Notes under the pieces: generated by a model
Database searches by the model: none
What the model was told of the DNA's origin: nothing
The model's input: only the letters and a program-made list of their open reading frames with translations
Assembly: GCA_964638815.1 (NCBI GenBank)
Contig: CAZXBB010000255.1
Coordinates: 1 to 15,986, forward strand
Source of the DNA: CAZXBB01 sp964638815
Lineage (GTDB): Bacteria > Planctomycetota > Phycisphaerae > Phycisphaerales > SM1A02
Direction of reading: 5' to 3'
DNA: 15,986 bases
Made by a program: the position numbers and the translations under genes
Shown here: positions 7,572-14,661 of the stretch, piece after piece
Numbering within the stretch: the first letter of the stretch is position 1
How the letters are laid out: the number at the start of each line of letters is the position of its first letter

Positions 7572-7590
7572 GACCGCGCCATGGTCCGGA
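7571..7590. terminator. Small hairpin between convergent genes
   Basis: GGACC (7571-7575) and GGTCC (7583-7587) form a short stem in the 19-nt gap between glmS and the convergent membrane-protein gene. There is no T-run, so it is at best a weak or Rho-assisted end for either transcript. Confidence 0.25.
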
Positions 7591-8781
7591 CTAGGCGCCT
7601 CCGTCCAGCTCCTGCTCCGCCTCGGTCAGACGCTCTGCCACGCGCCGCCGGGCCGGGGCCGTCACCTCCATCAGCGCCGCCCCGACCAGGAGCGCCAGCC
7701 CGACGTCTTCCGGCACCGCCCACGTGTGCACCACGACCGCGGTGATCGCCAGTTGCGTCGGCCCGCACGCCATCGATCCGAGCACCAGCCGCGTCGCCCG
7801 GAGCGCGCCGCGGCCGCCTGCGAGCATCGCGCCGACGAAGGCCCCGAGCCAGCGCCCGTCGCCGCTGATCAAAACGAACACGATCGTGAGCCACAGGACG
7901 AAGTGCGTGAGGATCTCGATCTTGATCGCGACGCACGCGGCGAGCACGGGTACGAGCACGCACTGGAGCGCGAGATCGATTTCTCGCGTGCGCCCCGTCA
8001 CCGGGGGCAGCAGCCACCCGGCGGGCAGCGCGAGCAGCGCGAGCGCCCACGCGGCCCGGTCCGGGAAGGACAGCGCGTACGTGGCTCCGACGACGAGCAG
8101 CGTCACGATCGACGCGATCTGTCCGGCCCGCTCGACCGTCCGCGCGCCGCCGGATTCCGCCGCGTCGGCCACGGCGCGGTCGGTGTCGCTCAGCATCCAG
8201 GGTCCGACCGCGACGGCGGCGGCCGCGAGGATCGCGACCTCGGCGCTGCGGCCCCACTGCCACACGACGAGGAAGGCGATGCCCCCGGGCACGACCGCCG
8301 ACCAGGGACCGATCGCGCCGGACGCCAGAAGGCTGACCGGCGCGCCCGGCCGCGGCACGCGACGCAGGCCGGCGCCGAGCAGCGTGAGGACGATGATCGC
8401 GGTCGTGTAGCTGCGGATCGGTCGCTGGTGCGTCCACTGGGCGGCTCGCCAGCGCGCGTGCGCGGCGTCCCGCTCGGCGCCGTGTCGCACGCTCATCCGG
8501 GTGAGCGCCGCGTCGGCGACCGCGGCCTCCAGCGCGGCCGCCCGCTCCCGCTCGTGGGCGCGCGTGAGGTCTTCGTACGCTGCGCGCTCATGCTCGCCGC
8601 CGATGAACATCCGCTCGAAGGCGTCCGGGGCGCTCCGGCCGAGAATGGTCGGGCCGAGCAGGATTCCCGCCGCGATGCCGCCGACCAGGCCGCTCCCGGG
8701 GCAGCGGGCCCAGCGCAGCAGCAGCGCGCACGCGATCGGCAGGAAGAGCAGCAGCGAGTGCGTGACCGAGCTGTTGACCAT
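7591..8781 (-). CDS. Polytopic membrane protein, cation/proton antiporter-like
   Basis: The 396-aa product has about ten hydrophobic segments. GLVGGIAAGILLGPTILG (residues 31-48) closely resembles the second membrane segment of CPA-superfamily Na+(K+)/H+ exchangers. The last segments (CGPTQLAITAVVVH...LLVGAALMEVTAPARRR) fit the end of that fold. An Ala/Arg/Glu-rich, probably coiled-coil segment (about 62-120) is inserted after segment 2. The Asp pair expected in the middle of antiporters is not visible: GQIASIVTLLVVGATYAL carries no acidic residue, so transport activity is uncertain. Start ATG 8781 is preferred because a TATCCT -10-like element lies just upstream. The GTG at 8847 would add a non-hydrophobic extension and run into the folP promoter. 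The family call is moderate; membrane location is strong. Confidence 0.7.
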   Translation of the reverse strand: MVNSSVTHSLLLFLPIACALLLRWARCPGSGLVGGIAAGILLGPTILGRSAPDAFERMFIGGEHERAAYEDLTRAHERERAAALEAAVADAALTRMSVRHGAERDAAHARWRAAQWTHQRPIRSYTTAIIVLTLLGAGLRRVPRPGAPVSLLASGAIGPWSAVVPGGIAFLVVWQWGRSAEVAILAAAAVAVGPWMLSDTDRAVADAAESGGARTVERAGQIASIVTLLVVGATYALSFPDRAAWALALLALPAGWLLPPVTGRTREIDLALQCVLVPVLAACVAIKIEILTHFVLWLTIVFVLISGDGRWLGAFVGAMLAGGRGALRATRLVLGSMACGPTQLAITAVVVHTWAVPEDVGLALLVGAALMEVTAPARRRVAERLTEAEQELDGGA

Positions 8782-8799
8782 GAGATCGAGCACGGCGGC

Positions 8800-8805
8800 A
8801 GGATA
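8800..8805 (-). promoter_or_regulatory. Possible -10 element of the antiporter-like gene
   Basis: TATCCT on the minus strand lies 18 nt before ATG 8781 and would give a leader of about 12 nt. The -35 region is not recognisable. Confidence 0.3.
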
Positions 8806-8839
8806 GGGCTGCGAGCGACGAACGGGGACGATTTCCCGG

Positions 8840-8867
8840 TTCACCACATCGCCGCTTCGCGTACACT
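8840..8867 (+). promoter_or_regulatory. Possible promoter of folP
   Basis: TTCACC (8840-8845) and TACACT (8862-8867) are 16 bp apart, each 4 of 6 to consensus. The start point would be near 8874, one base before GTG 8875 and ten before ATG 8884, so folP mRNA would be leaderless or nearly so. No ribosome binding site is present, in agreement. Confidence 0.4.
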
Positions 8868-8883
8868 CCTACCCGTGGCCACG

Positions 8884-9798
8884 ATGCCTGCCATTCCGCG
8901 CACCTGGCATCTGAGTCCGGGTTGCCTGCTCGAGCTCGACCGTCCGCACCTGATGGGCGTCGTCAACGCGACGCCCGACAGCTTCTCCGACGGCGCGGGG
9001 GAGCGGTCGGTGGAGGCCATGGTCGGGCGGACACTGCGGCTGATCGAGGAGGGGGCGACGCTGATCGACATCGGCGGGGCGTCGGCCCGGCCGGGCGCGA
9101 CGCCGGTGCCCGCCGAGCAGCAGATCGAGCGCACGGTTCCGCTCATCAGCGAGCTGCGTTCGTGGGCGGACCTGCCGATCTCCATCGATACGACCAGCGC
9201 GACGGTCGCACGCGCCGCGCTCGACGCCGGGGCGGACCTCGTCAACGACGTATCGGGCGGGCTCGAGGACGACGCGATGTTCTCGCTCGTCGCGGAGCGC
9301 AACTGCGGCGTGATCCTGATGCATCGGCGCTGGCGGCCGGAGGAGGACGTGTACAGCACCGAGTACACGCAGACGCCGCACTACGACGACGACGTCGCCG
9401 GCGCGGTGCTGGAGTTCCTCGTCGAGCGCGCAGCACGCGCGCAGGCCTGCGGCATCCGGCGCGAGGCGATCGCCATCGATCCGGGACTCGGATTCGGCAA
9501 GACCGTGGAGCAGAACTACCGGCTCATCGATCGCACGAGCGCGCTCGTTCGATCGGGCTACCCGGTGATCGGCGCCGCCAGCCGCAAGAGCTTCATCGGC
9601 GCGGTGACCGGCATCGAGATCCCGCGCGATCGCGTGATCGGCTCGACGGCCGTGAGCGTCGCACAGTACCTGAGCGGCGCGAGGGTCTTCCGCGTCCACG
9701 ACGTCGCCGCCCACCGCGAGGCGCTCGCCGTGGCGCACGCGATCGTGGCCGGAGCGGCGGGCGTGACGACGCCGGCCTCCGGCGGCGAGCCGGGGTGA
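8884..9798 (+). CDS. folP: Dihydropteroate synthase
   Basis: Condenses 6-hydroxymethyl-7,8-dihydropterin pyrophosphate with p-aminobenzoate; the sulfonamide target. Signatures in order: LMGVVNATPDSFSDG (about 23-37), IDIGGASARPGA, ISIDTTSA with Asp102, DLVNDVSGG, VILMHRR, IDPGLGFGKT and the pterin/phosphate-binding ASRKSF loop with Lys235. The 304-aa length is slightly above the usual 270-290 because of a Gly/Ala-rich end. ATG 8884 is chosen; GTG 8875, three codons upstream, is equally possible and would fit leaderless initiation. It diverges from the antiporter-like gene. Confidence 0.96.
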   Translation: MPAIPRTWHLSPGCLLELDRPHLMGVVNATPDSFSDGAGERSVEAMVGRTLRLIEEGATLIDIGGASARPGATPVPAEQQIERTVPLISELRSWADLPISIDTTSATVARAALDAGADLVNDVSGGLEDDAMFSLVAERNCGVILMHRRWRPEEDVYSTEYTQTPHYDDDVAGAVLEFLVERAARAQACGIRREAIAIDPGLGFGKTVEQNYRLIDRTSALVRSGYPVIGAASRKSFIGAVTGIEIPRDRVIGSTAVSVAQYLSGARVFRVHDVAAHREALAVAHAIVAGAAGVTTPASGGEPG

Positions 9799-9916
9799 GG
9801 ACGGTGACGCCCCTCTCCGGCGGGTGACCACGCCCCGGTGCCGCGCGGGGCTGCGAGCGGCCCGTTGAAGGACTGCAACGCCGCCTGAGCACGATCATTC
9901 CGCCGTGGACGGCGTC

Positions 9917-9997
9917 GCCGAACCTCCTTGCAATCGTCAAATACGGCGTTGGTTCGGCTCCTTGCCACGACGAAAGGCATCGCACTCAGCCAACGCC
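9917..9997. other. Two overlapping, mutually exclusive inverted repeats
   Basis: GCCGAACC (9917-9924) pairs with GGTTCGGC (9951-9958). GGCGTTGG (9945-9952) pairs with CCAACGCC (9990-9997). The two share bases 9951-9952, so both stems cannot form fully at once. They sit between folP and the trxA -10 element. The rest of 9799-10059 holds small GC hairpins (9832-9851, 9901-9914) and no gene. Confidence 0.5.
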
Positions 9998-10014
9998 CCG
10001 GTTCTGCAACGGGG

Positions 10015-10023
10015 TGCTAGTAT
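10015..10023 (+). promoter_or_regulatory. Extended -10 promoter of trxA
   Basis: TGCTAGTAT combines the TGn extension with TAGTAT (4 of 6). Transcription would start near 10030, giving a leader of about 30 nt that contains AGGAG (10046-10050), 9 nt before the trxA ATG. No -35 match, as expected for an extended -10 promoter. Confidence 0.45.
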
Positions 10024-10059
10024 GCCCCCTCACCCTGACCCAAGCAGGAGCCTCCACCG

Positions 10060-10389
10060 ATGGCCACCGATCTTGTGAGCGAATTCACCGACACGAACTT
10101 CGACGATGAGGTCCTCAAGTCGGACGTTCCGGTCCTCGTTGACTTCTGGGCGGAATGGTGCCAGCCCTGCCGGATGCTCGCGCCCACGATCGACGAGGTC
10201 GCGAACGCCTACGCGGGTCGGGCGAAGGTCGGGAAGGTCGATACGGACGCGAACCGCGAGATCTCGATGAAGTACGGCATCAGCGCGATTCCCACCGTGA
10301 TCCTGTTCCACAACGGCGAGGTCGCAAAGAAGTTCGTCGGCCTCACCCCGAAGGAGCAGTTCGCGGCCGCGATGGACGAGATCGTCTGA
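10060..10389 (+). CDS. trxA: Thioredoxin with WCQPC active site
   Basis: A single thioredoxin fold of 109 aa that reduces protein disulfides in the cytoplasm. It has VLVDFWAEWCQPCRMLAP with redox cysteines 34 and 37, the KVDTD strand and the cis-proline loop GISAIPTV (Pro78), then FHNGE...KKFVG. Length and spacing match E. coli Trx1. The dipeptide between the cysteines is Gln-Pro, not the usual Gly-Pro. It has a good ribosome binding site and its own promoter. The next gene begins immediately after the TGA. Confidence 0.96.
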   Translation: MATDLVSEFTDTNFDDEVLKSDVPVLVDFWAEWCQPCRMLAPTIDEVANAYAGRAKVGKVDTDANREISMKYGISAIPTVILFHNGEVAKKFVGLTPKEQFAAAMDEIV

Positions 10390-12675
10390 TTGCCCCCGCA
10401 GCGCGGACGCAGTGACGCCCCGGCGGCGCTCTTCATGATGCTGGTCGCGACGCTCACGGTCGCCCTTGCCGCGCGGGCCGGGGCCGCCGCGCCCATCGTC
10501 GCCACGGATCTGCTGCGCATCCGCAGCGTGTCGTCGATCGACGTGGCGTGGGACGGCTCGCGCGCCGTCGTGGCGGTGCGTTCGATCGGCGCGACGCCCC
10601 GGGAGCCCGCCGACGACCCGGGCGCCGCCCCCGCCGATCCGGAGTGGGTCAACGAGTCGCATCTCTACCTCGTGGATCTTGCCGCTGACGGCGATGCGCC
10701 CCGCCCGCTCACGTTCGGCCGCCGCTCCGATCGCGCGCCGGTGATCGCACCGGACGGTCGCCGCGTGGCGTTCGTGCGGGCCGCGGAGCCGGGCGCCGCG
10801 CCGGGCGCCGCGGCGGACGACGACGGCGCCGGGCAGGTCTGGGTCATGCCGCTCGACGGCGGCGAGGCGCGGCAGGTGACGCGTCTTGATCGGGGCGCGG
10901 AGGACCCGCGCTGGTCGCCTGACGGCCGGCACCTGCTCGTGACGTCCCCGGTGCCCGCCGACGACCTCGACGGGTCGCCGCCGTGGCCGAGCGAGGCGCC
11001 GTTCGCGGAACGTCGGGAGCGAGGAACCGCGGCGGAAGCGACTCCTTCCCCGGACGGATCACGCGCCGGGATCCGCGCGTGGCTCGATCGCAACGCCGAT
11101 GCGCTCGACCCGCGCGTCATCACGCGGATCGAGTTCCAGGACGAGCAGGCGCTGCGCCAGCCGCTGGCGTTCCGGCAGCTCTTCCTCGTCGATCCCGACA
11201 CCCCGGGCGTCGCGCCGCGGCAGATCACGCGCGCGTATCGCGATCACCGGGACGCCGTCTTCATGCCGGACGGCCGCCACCTCGTGTACGTCGCGAAGGA
11301 CGCCACCGACCGTCACCCCGATCGGGTCCTGGAGGACGCGTTCCACGTCATCGCGCTCGACGGCACCGGGGACCGGCCGCTCCTCGACATGGACGGCTGG
11401 TCGCTGAGCACGCCGCGCCCGAGCCGAGACGGGTCGGTGCTCGCCTTCACCGGGCACCGGATGGATCATCCGGCGCACAGGCTGCGTCGTCTCGGCATCG
11501 CTTCGATCACGCCGGAGGGCGCCTCCGATCCGGTCTGGCTGACGGGCGAGGAGTCGTTCGACGCGTCGGTCCGGTCCGTCGAGTGGCTCCAGTCGCGCTC
11601 GGCACTCGTCTTCAACGCGCCGCGACACGGAGGCGTCGCGCTCATGACGATGAGCCTCGGACTGCTCGAGCCGGCCGTGCTCGTTGACGAGGAGGCGGGT
11701 CTCCCCGTCGGTGCGCAGAATTTCGGGATCGGCGGTGGCGCGATCGTGTACGCGCTCACGAGCGCGGCGAATCCGTGCGTCCTTCGCGTGCGCGACGCGC
11801 GAGGCGACCGGGCGCTGTGGGACCTGAACGAATGGGTCGCGGACAGGGAGCTGTCGGCGCCGGTCGGCGGCTGGATCACGCGGCCGGACGGGACCCGCGT
11901 CCAGTACTGGCTCATGGAGCCGACGCGGCGCGATCCGTTGAAGACGTACCCGCTCGTCCTCGAGATCCACGGCGGGCCGAGCGCGATGTGGGGACCCGGC
12001 GAGTTCACGATGTGGCACGAGTTCCAGCTCCTTTGCAGTTGGGGGTACGCCGTCGTCTACGCGAACCCGCGCGGTTCCGGCGGCTACGGCTACGACTTCC
12101 GGCGCGCGAACTACCAGGACTGGGGCGAAGGGCCGGCGGGCGACGTGCTGGCCGCCGTCGACCAGGCGCTGCTTAAGGGATGGATCGACCCGGACCGGAT
12201 GGTGGTGACCGGCGGCAGCTACGGCGGCTACCTGACGGCGTGGATCATCACGCAGGATCACCGCTTCAAGGCGGCGGTCGCGCAGCGCGGCGTCTACGAC
12301 CTGGCGACGTTCTTCGGAGAGGGCAACGCATGGCGGCTGATGGAGTGGAGCATGGGCGGCCCGCCGTGGGAACCGCGCACGCGACCCATCCTCGCGCGGG
12401 AGAGCCCGTTCACGGCGGTGAACCGCATTCGCACGCCGCTGCTCATCATGCACGCGAGCAACGACCTGCGCACCGGCGTCTCGCAGTCTGAGATGCTGTA
12501 CCGCGCCCTCAAGCGTCTCGGCCGACCCGTGGAATACGTGCGGTACCCGGACGCCGGACACGACCTCTCCCGCACGGGCGATCCGCGCCAGCGGCTCGAC
12601 CGGCTGAACCGGATCGTCGAGTTCTTCGAGCGGGCGATCGACAACGAGCGCCCGGCTCCGCAGCCCTCCCGCTGA
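10390..12675 (+). CDS. Secreted S9-family serine peptidase (prolyl oligopeptidase / acylaminoacyl-peptidase type)
   Basis: A 761-aa exopeptidase-type protein. An N-terminal signal peptide (basic n-region, then MMLVATLTVALAARAGAAA) suggests export. A beta-propeller with PD40-like motifs follows (APDGRRVAF near 120, SPDGRHLLV near 175, MPDGRHLVYVA near 292, SRDGSVLAF). The alpha/beta-hydrolase domain starts near 500 (LEIHGGPSAMWGP). The triad is visible: Ser610 in GGSYGGYLTAW, Asp692 in HASNDLRTG, His724 in DAGHDLSR. The TTG start at 10390 directly abuts the trxA stop and supplies the arginines of the signal peptide. ATG 10435 would remove them, so TTG is preferred. It is likely cotranscribed with trxA; a functional link is not obvious. 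Confidence 0.93.
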   Translation: MPPQRGRSDAPAALFMMLVATLTVALAARAGAAAPIVATDLLRIRSVSSIDVAWDGSRAVVAVRSIGATPREPADDPGAAPADPEWVNESHLYLVDLAADGDAPRPLTFGRRSDRAPVIAPDGRRVAFVRAAEPGAAPGAAADDDGAGQVWVMPLDGGEARQVTRLDRGAEDPRWSPDGRHLLVTSPVPADDLDGSPPWPSEAPFAERRERGTAAEATPSPDGSRAGIRAWLDRNADALDPRVITRIEFQDEQALRQPLAFRQLFLVDPDTPGVAPRQITRAYRDHRDAVFMPDGRHLVYVAKDATDRHPDRVLEDAFHVIALDGTGDRPLLDMDGWSLSTPRPSRDGSVLAFTGHRMDHPAHRLRRLGIASITPEGASDPVWLTGEESFDASVRSVEWLQSRSALVFNAPRHGGVALMTMSLGLLEPAVLVDEEAGLPVGAQNFGIGGGAIVYALTSAANPCVLRVRDARGDRALWDLNEWVADRELSAPVGGWITRPDGTRVQYWLMEPTRRDPLKTYPLVLEIHGGPSAMWGPGEFTMWHEFQLLCSWGYAVVYANPRGSGGYGYDFRRANYQDWGEGPAGDVLAAVDQALLKGWIDPDRMVVTGGSYGGYLTAWIITQDHRFKAAVAQRGVYDLATFFGEGNAWRLMEWSMGGPPWEPRTRPILARESPFTAVNRIRTPLLIMHASNDLRTGVSQSEMLYRALKRLGRPVEYVRYPDAGHDLSRTGDPRQRLDRLNRIVEFFERAIDNERPAPQPSR

Positions 12676-12751
12676 CCGGGCCGCCCGAATCTCATCCGTC
12701 AGACGCCCCCCCTGGCCCCAAGGCCCGACGAACCGCCGCGCGCATTGCCGG

Positions 12752-12792
12752 GAAAAAAATACCCCCCAACCACCTGTTGGCGGCGGGGGGGG
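12752..12792 (-). terminator. Intrinsic terminator for a minus-strand transcript
   Basis: On the minus strand CCCC-GCCG-CCAAC, loop AGGTG, GTTGGGGGG is followed at once by TATTTTTTT. That is a GC-rich stem with a seven-T tail, the standard Rho-independent layout. It faces away from the peptidase gene, so it must serve a transcript coming from higher coordinates. No minus-strand protein gene is credible there. Confidence 0.55.
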
Positions 12793-13130
12793 AGGAGGAA
12801 GAAAGGTCCGTCGGGGGAAGGAGGAAAGAGGAAGAGGAAAGAGCGAGGACCTTTCTTGGTGCCAAGAGTCGTGGGTCTGGCGAGACCGGGTATACCACCC
12901 GCCGCCGGACACCTGCCAAAATGCTGCCGAGTTGCGAAGGGAGTGCCTTTTGGCAGTCCGGGCGATCCGGGAGGTGTCGCGAGAGCCCTCTGAAAAGCCT
13001 CCCTCCCGGGGAAACCGGAAGGGAGGCGGTGAGAAGGCCTTGTTCGGGCCCCCTCCAGCGGGGGATGGAAGGAAGGAGGAAAGGATGAAGAACGTGGGCG
13101 GGGGTCCCCCGGCTCCCCGGCCCACGTGAG
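12753..13130 (-). ncRNA. Putative structured, C/U-rich RNA (unknown family)
   Basis: Between the minus-strand terminator and the hairpin at 13092-13127 lie many perfect inverted repeats: 12799-12809/12847-12857 (11 bp), GGTCT/AGACC (12874-12887), GACACC plus TGCCAAAA (12908-12921) against TTTTGGCA and GGTGTC (12948-12978), and GCCTCCCT-C-CCGG/CCGG-A-AGGGAGGC with loop GGAAA (12997-13027). Read on the minus strand, the predicted loops are rich in UUCCUCCUU, an anti-Shine-Dalgarno sequence. It shows no RNase P, tmRNA or SRP RNA signature that I can recognise. No promoter was found, and a plus-strand RNA or untranslated region is an alternative. Confidence 0.3.
13085..13129 (+). CDS. Possible 14-codon leader peptide overlapping a hairpin
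   Basis: ATG 13085 follows AAGGAGGAA (13073-13081) with GGAGG five nt from the start codon, a better site than most genes here have. It reads MKNVGGGPPAPRPT to TGA. Its codons 3-14 lie inside the ACGTGGGC/GCCCACGT hairpin, so a translating ribosome would melt that hairpin. This is speculative: short ORFs arise by chance and the AAGGAGGAA motif recurs in this region. Confidence 0.22.
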   Translation: MKNVGGGPPAPRPT

Positions 13131-13136
13131 GGTTTT
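13092..13136 (+). terminator. Terminator-like hairpin
   Basis: ACGTGGGC (13092-13099) pairs with GCCCACGT (13120-13127) around an inner GGGGGTCCCCC palindrome. GAGGGTTTT follows, with the T-run starting 5 nt after the stem. It would end plus-strand read-through from the peptidase or an RNA upstream, before the regulator gene. Confidence 0.4.
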
Positions 13137-13288
13137 ACCCTGGTCGCGAAACGAACCGTAATATTTGCGCTAACTCGCTTTGGGGCGGCGTTTTGGCAAC
13201 AGGCTGGAATCGTGCCAGACTGGGAGTGGCCGGTTCTGCCAGAGGAGAGAAAAAGGGCGGCGCAGGACCCGATGGGGGATGAATGGCG

Positions 13289-13294
13289 TATAAG
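13289..13294 (+). promoter_or_regulatory. Possible -10 element for the regulator operon
   Basis: TATAAG (5 of 6) lies about 94 nt before the ATG at 13388, giving a leader of roughly 87 nt. No clear -35 is present. TTGGCA at 13193-13198 followed 17 nt later by CAGACT is a weaker alternative. Confidence 0.3.
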
Positions 13295-13372
13295 TTGCAG
13301 ACTGGGAAGGGCGGTGGTCCGAGCACGTCCGTGACCGGTCGTGAGTGGACCGAGGCTGAGAAGCCGACCGTC

Positions 13373-13381
13373 AAGGAGGAA
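13373..13381 (+). promoter_or_regulatory. Strong ribosome binding site that sets the regulator start
   Basis: AAGGAGGAA ends 6 nt before ATG 13388 and is complementary to the 16S rRNA 3' end. It decides the start over the upstream in-frame ATG at 13283. The identical 9-mer occurs at 12818-12826 and 13073-13081 in the structured region. Confidence 0.75.
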
Positions 13382-13387
13382 TGCGTG

Positions 13388-14635
13388 ATGGACCGATCCG
13401 AATTGCGCCGGACGCGACTGGCCCAACTTCTCGACCTCGCGCAAAACTACAAGGGTTGTACGCGCAAGGAGCTTGCGCGCACATTGCGCCGCGATCCGAC
13501 GAAGCTGGTGCCGGGCAGCGGCATCCCGAAGCTCGATCTGGTGGTCGATCTCTCAGGCGTTCTCGACTGGCAGGTGGACGACGTCGTGTCGTATCTCTGG
13601 GGAACCGACCAGCCGGAGGCGGGCCTCACCGAACCGACGGACTTCGAGGCGCTCGACGCCGCGGCCCGTGAGGCCCACGCGGCCGGCAACTACGACCGCA
13701 TGATCGAATTCGCGCGCGCAGCCTTCGAGGTGGCCGAGACCGCCGAGGAAAAGGCCAGGGCCTGCAACCGTGAGGCAGGCGGCTGGGACGGCGTGGGTCG
13801 CTACGCCAACGTCCTCAAGGCGGTGCAACGCGGTCTCCAGATGCACCCGGTTTCCTCCGAGTTCCGCCGGATGCTCCAGGTGAACCTCGCGAACGCGTAC
13901 TACAGCCTGTTCTCGCTGGTGGAGGCGCGTTCGATCGCGAACGACCTCCTTCGCACGTACGAGGCCAATCCGCCCGAGACCCTGCGTGATCGCAAGACAC
14001 GGGCGTTCGCGTACTACGTCTCCGGCCACACGTACCGGCGCCTCATGAGCCACGAGCCGGACCGCACGGCCGAACTCGCCGAGCTGTCGCTGAAGGACCT
14101 CTGCGAAGCCCGCGACCAGTTTGTCCGTCTCGCCGCGGACTCGGGCATCCAGTACTACGAGGGCATCGCCAACACCTGTGCCGGCGGCATCGTCGAAGCG
14201 GAGGTCGCCCTTGAGCGGCGTGACGCCATCGAGGCGTTGAAGGATCTCTGCGACGGGCTCGATGCCGTGGGCGACGACTCCGACGGTCCGGTGGGCGACC
14301 GGCTCGAGAGCTACGGCTGGTGGTGCATCTTCGGGTGCAACATCGCCATGCGATCGCTCACCGACGAGGCGGATCTCCAGCATTACATGGCGATCCTGAC
14401 GAACAAGGCCGACCAGATCGCCGAGCGTCTCGACAACTGGTCCATCCGCGAACGGGTGTTCACGATGGAGCATTCGCGGTGGGAGCGGGCGGTGCGCAGC
14501 ACGCGCTTCGACATCCCGCGTGTCGTCGACGACGAAGAAGTCCGGGTCATCACCGGGACGATGGCCAGATTCCCGACGTTCCACAAGACCGGCTGGGAGA
14601 TCCTCCGGTCGGCGCGCGTCGTTCGATCCAGCTAA
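13388..14635 (+). CDS. HTH-like N-terminus plus TPR-like helical-repeat protein, putative regulator
   Basis: A 415-aa cytosolic protein of unknown role. Residues 1-71 (RLAQLLDLAQNYKGCTRKEL through LDWQVDDVVSYLWG) look like an XRE-type helix-turn-helix: CTRKELARTLRRDPTKLVPG fits the recognition region, and the DLVVDLSGVLDW helix the usual end. From about 86 to 330 the chain is a series of amphipathic helices with TPR-like A/Y/L spacing (AREAHAAGNYDRMIEFARAA; LQVNLANAYYSLFSLVEARS; YYVSGHTYRRLM). The rest is helical with two adjacent Trp residues (YGWWCIFGCN). HTH plus TPR proteins often sense peptides or proteins (the RRNPP type in Firmicutes). No membrane segment is seen. The next gene, 26 nt on, is probably in the same operon. 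DNA binding is inferred only from sequence pattern. Confidence 0.75.
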   Translation: MDRSELRRTRLAQLLDLAQNYKGCTRKELARTLRRDPTKLVPGSGIPKLDLVVDLSGVLDWQVDDVVSYLWGTDQPEAGLTEPTDFEALDAAAREAHAAGNYDRMIEFARAAFEVAETAEEKARACNREAGGWDGVGRYANVLKAVQRGLQMHPVSSEFRRMLQVNLANAYYSLFSLVEARSIANDLLRTYEANPPETLRDRKTRAFAYYVSGHTYRRLMSHEPDRTAELAELSLKDLCEARDQFVRLAADSGIQYYEGIANTCAGGIVEAEVALERRDAIEALKDLCDGLDAVGDDSDGPVGDRLESYGWWCIFGCNIAMRSLTDEADLQHYMAILTNKADQIAERLDNWSIRERVFTMEHSRWERAVRSTRFDIPRVVDDEEVRVITGTMARFPTFHKTGWEILRSARVVRSS

Positions 14636-14661
14636 TCAGCCAAAGAGGCGGCAAGAAGCTC

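Noticed and set aside
7726..8883. Long plus-strand frame leading into folP
   Set aside because: It is antisense to the membrane protein gene; DHPS similarity begins only after 8884.
12753..13130. RNase P RNA, tmRNA or SRP RNA
   Set aside because: The conserved GAGGAAAGTCC and ACAGAA blocks of RNase P, the tmRNA tRNA-like ends and the SRP GGAAG/AGCAG core are not present on either strand.
13191..13212. Sigma54 promoter (TTTTGGCA followed by a -12 element)
   Set aside because: The GC dinucleotide is not at the required distance from GG.
12692..13444. 250-codon minus-strand frame across the structured region
   Set aside because: Low-complexity Ser/Pro/Arg composition without domain pattern, no ribosome binding site, and it contains a T7 terminator near its 3' end.
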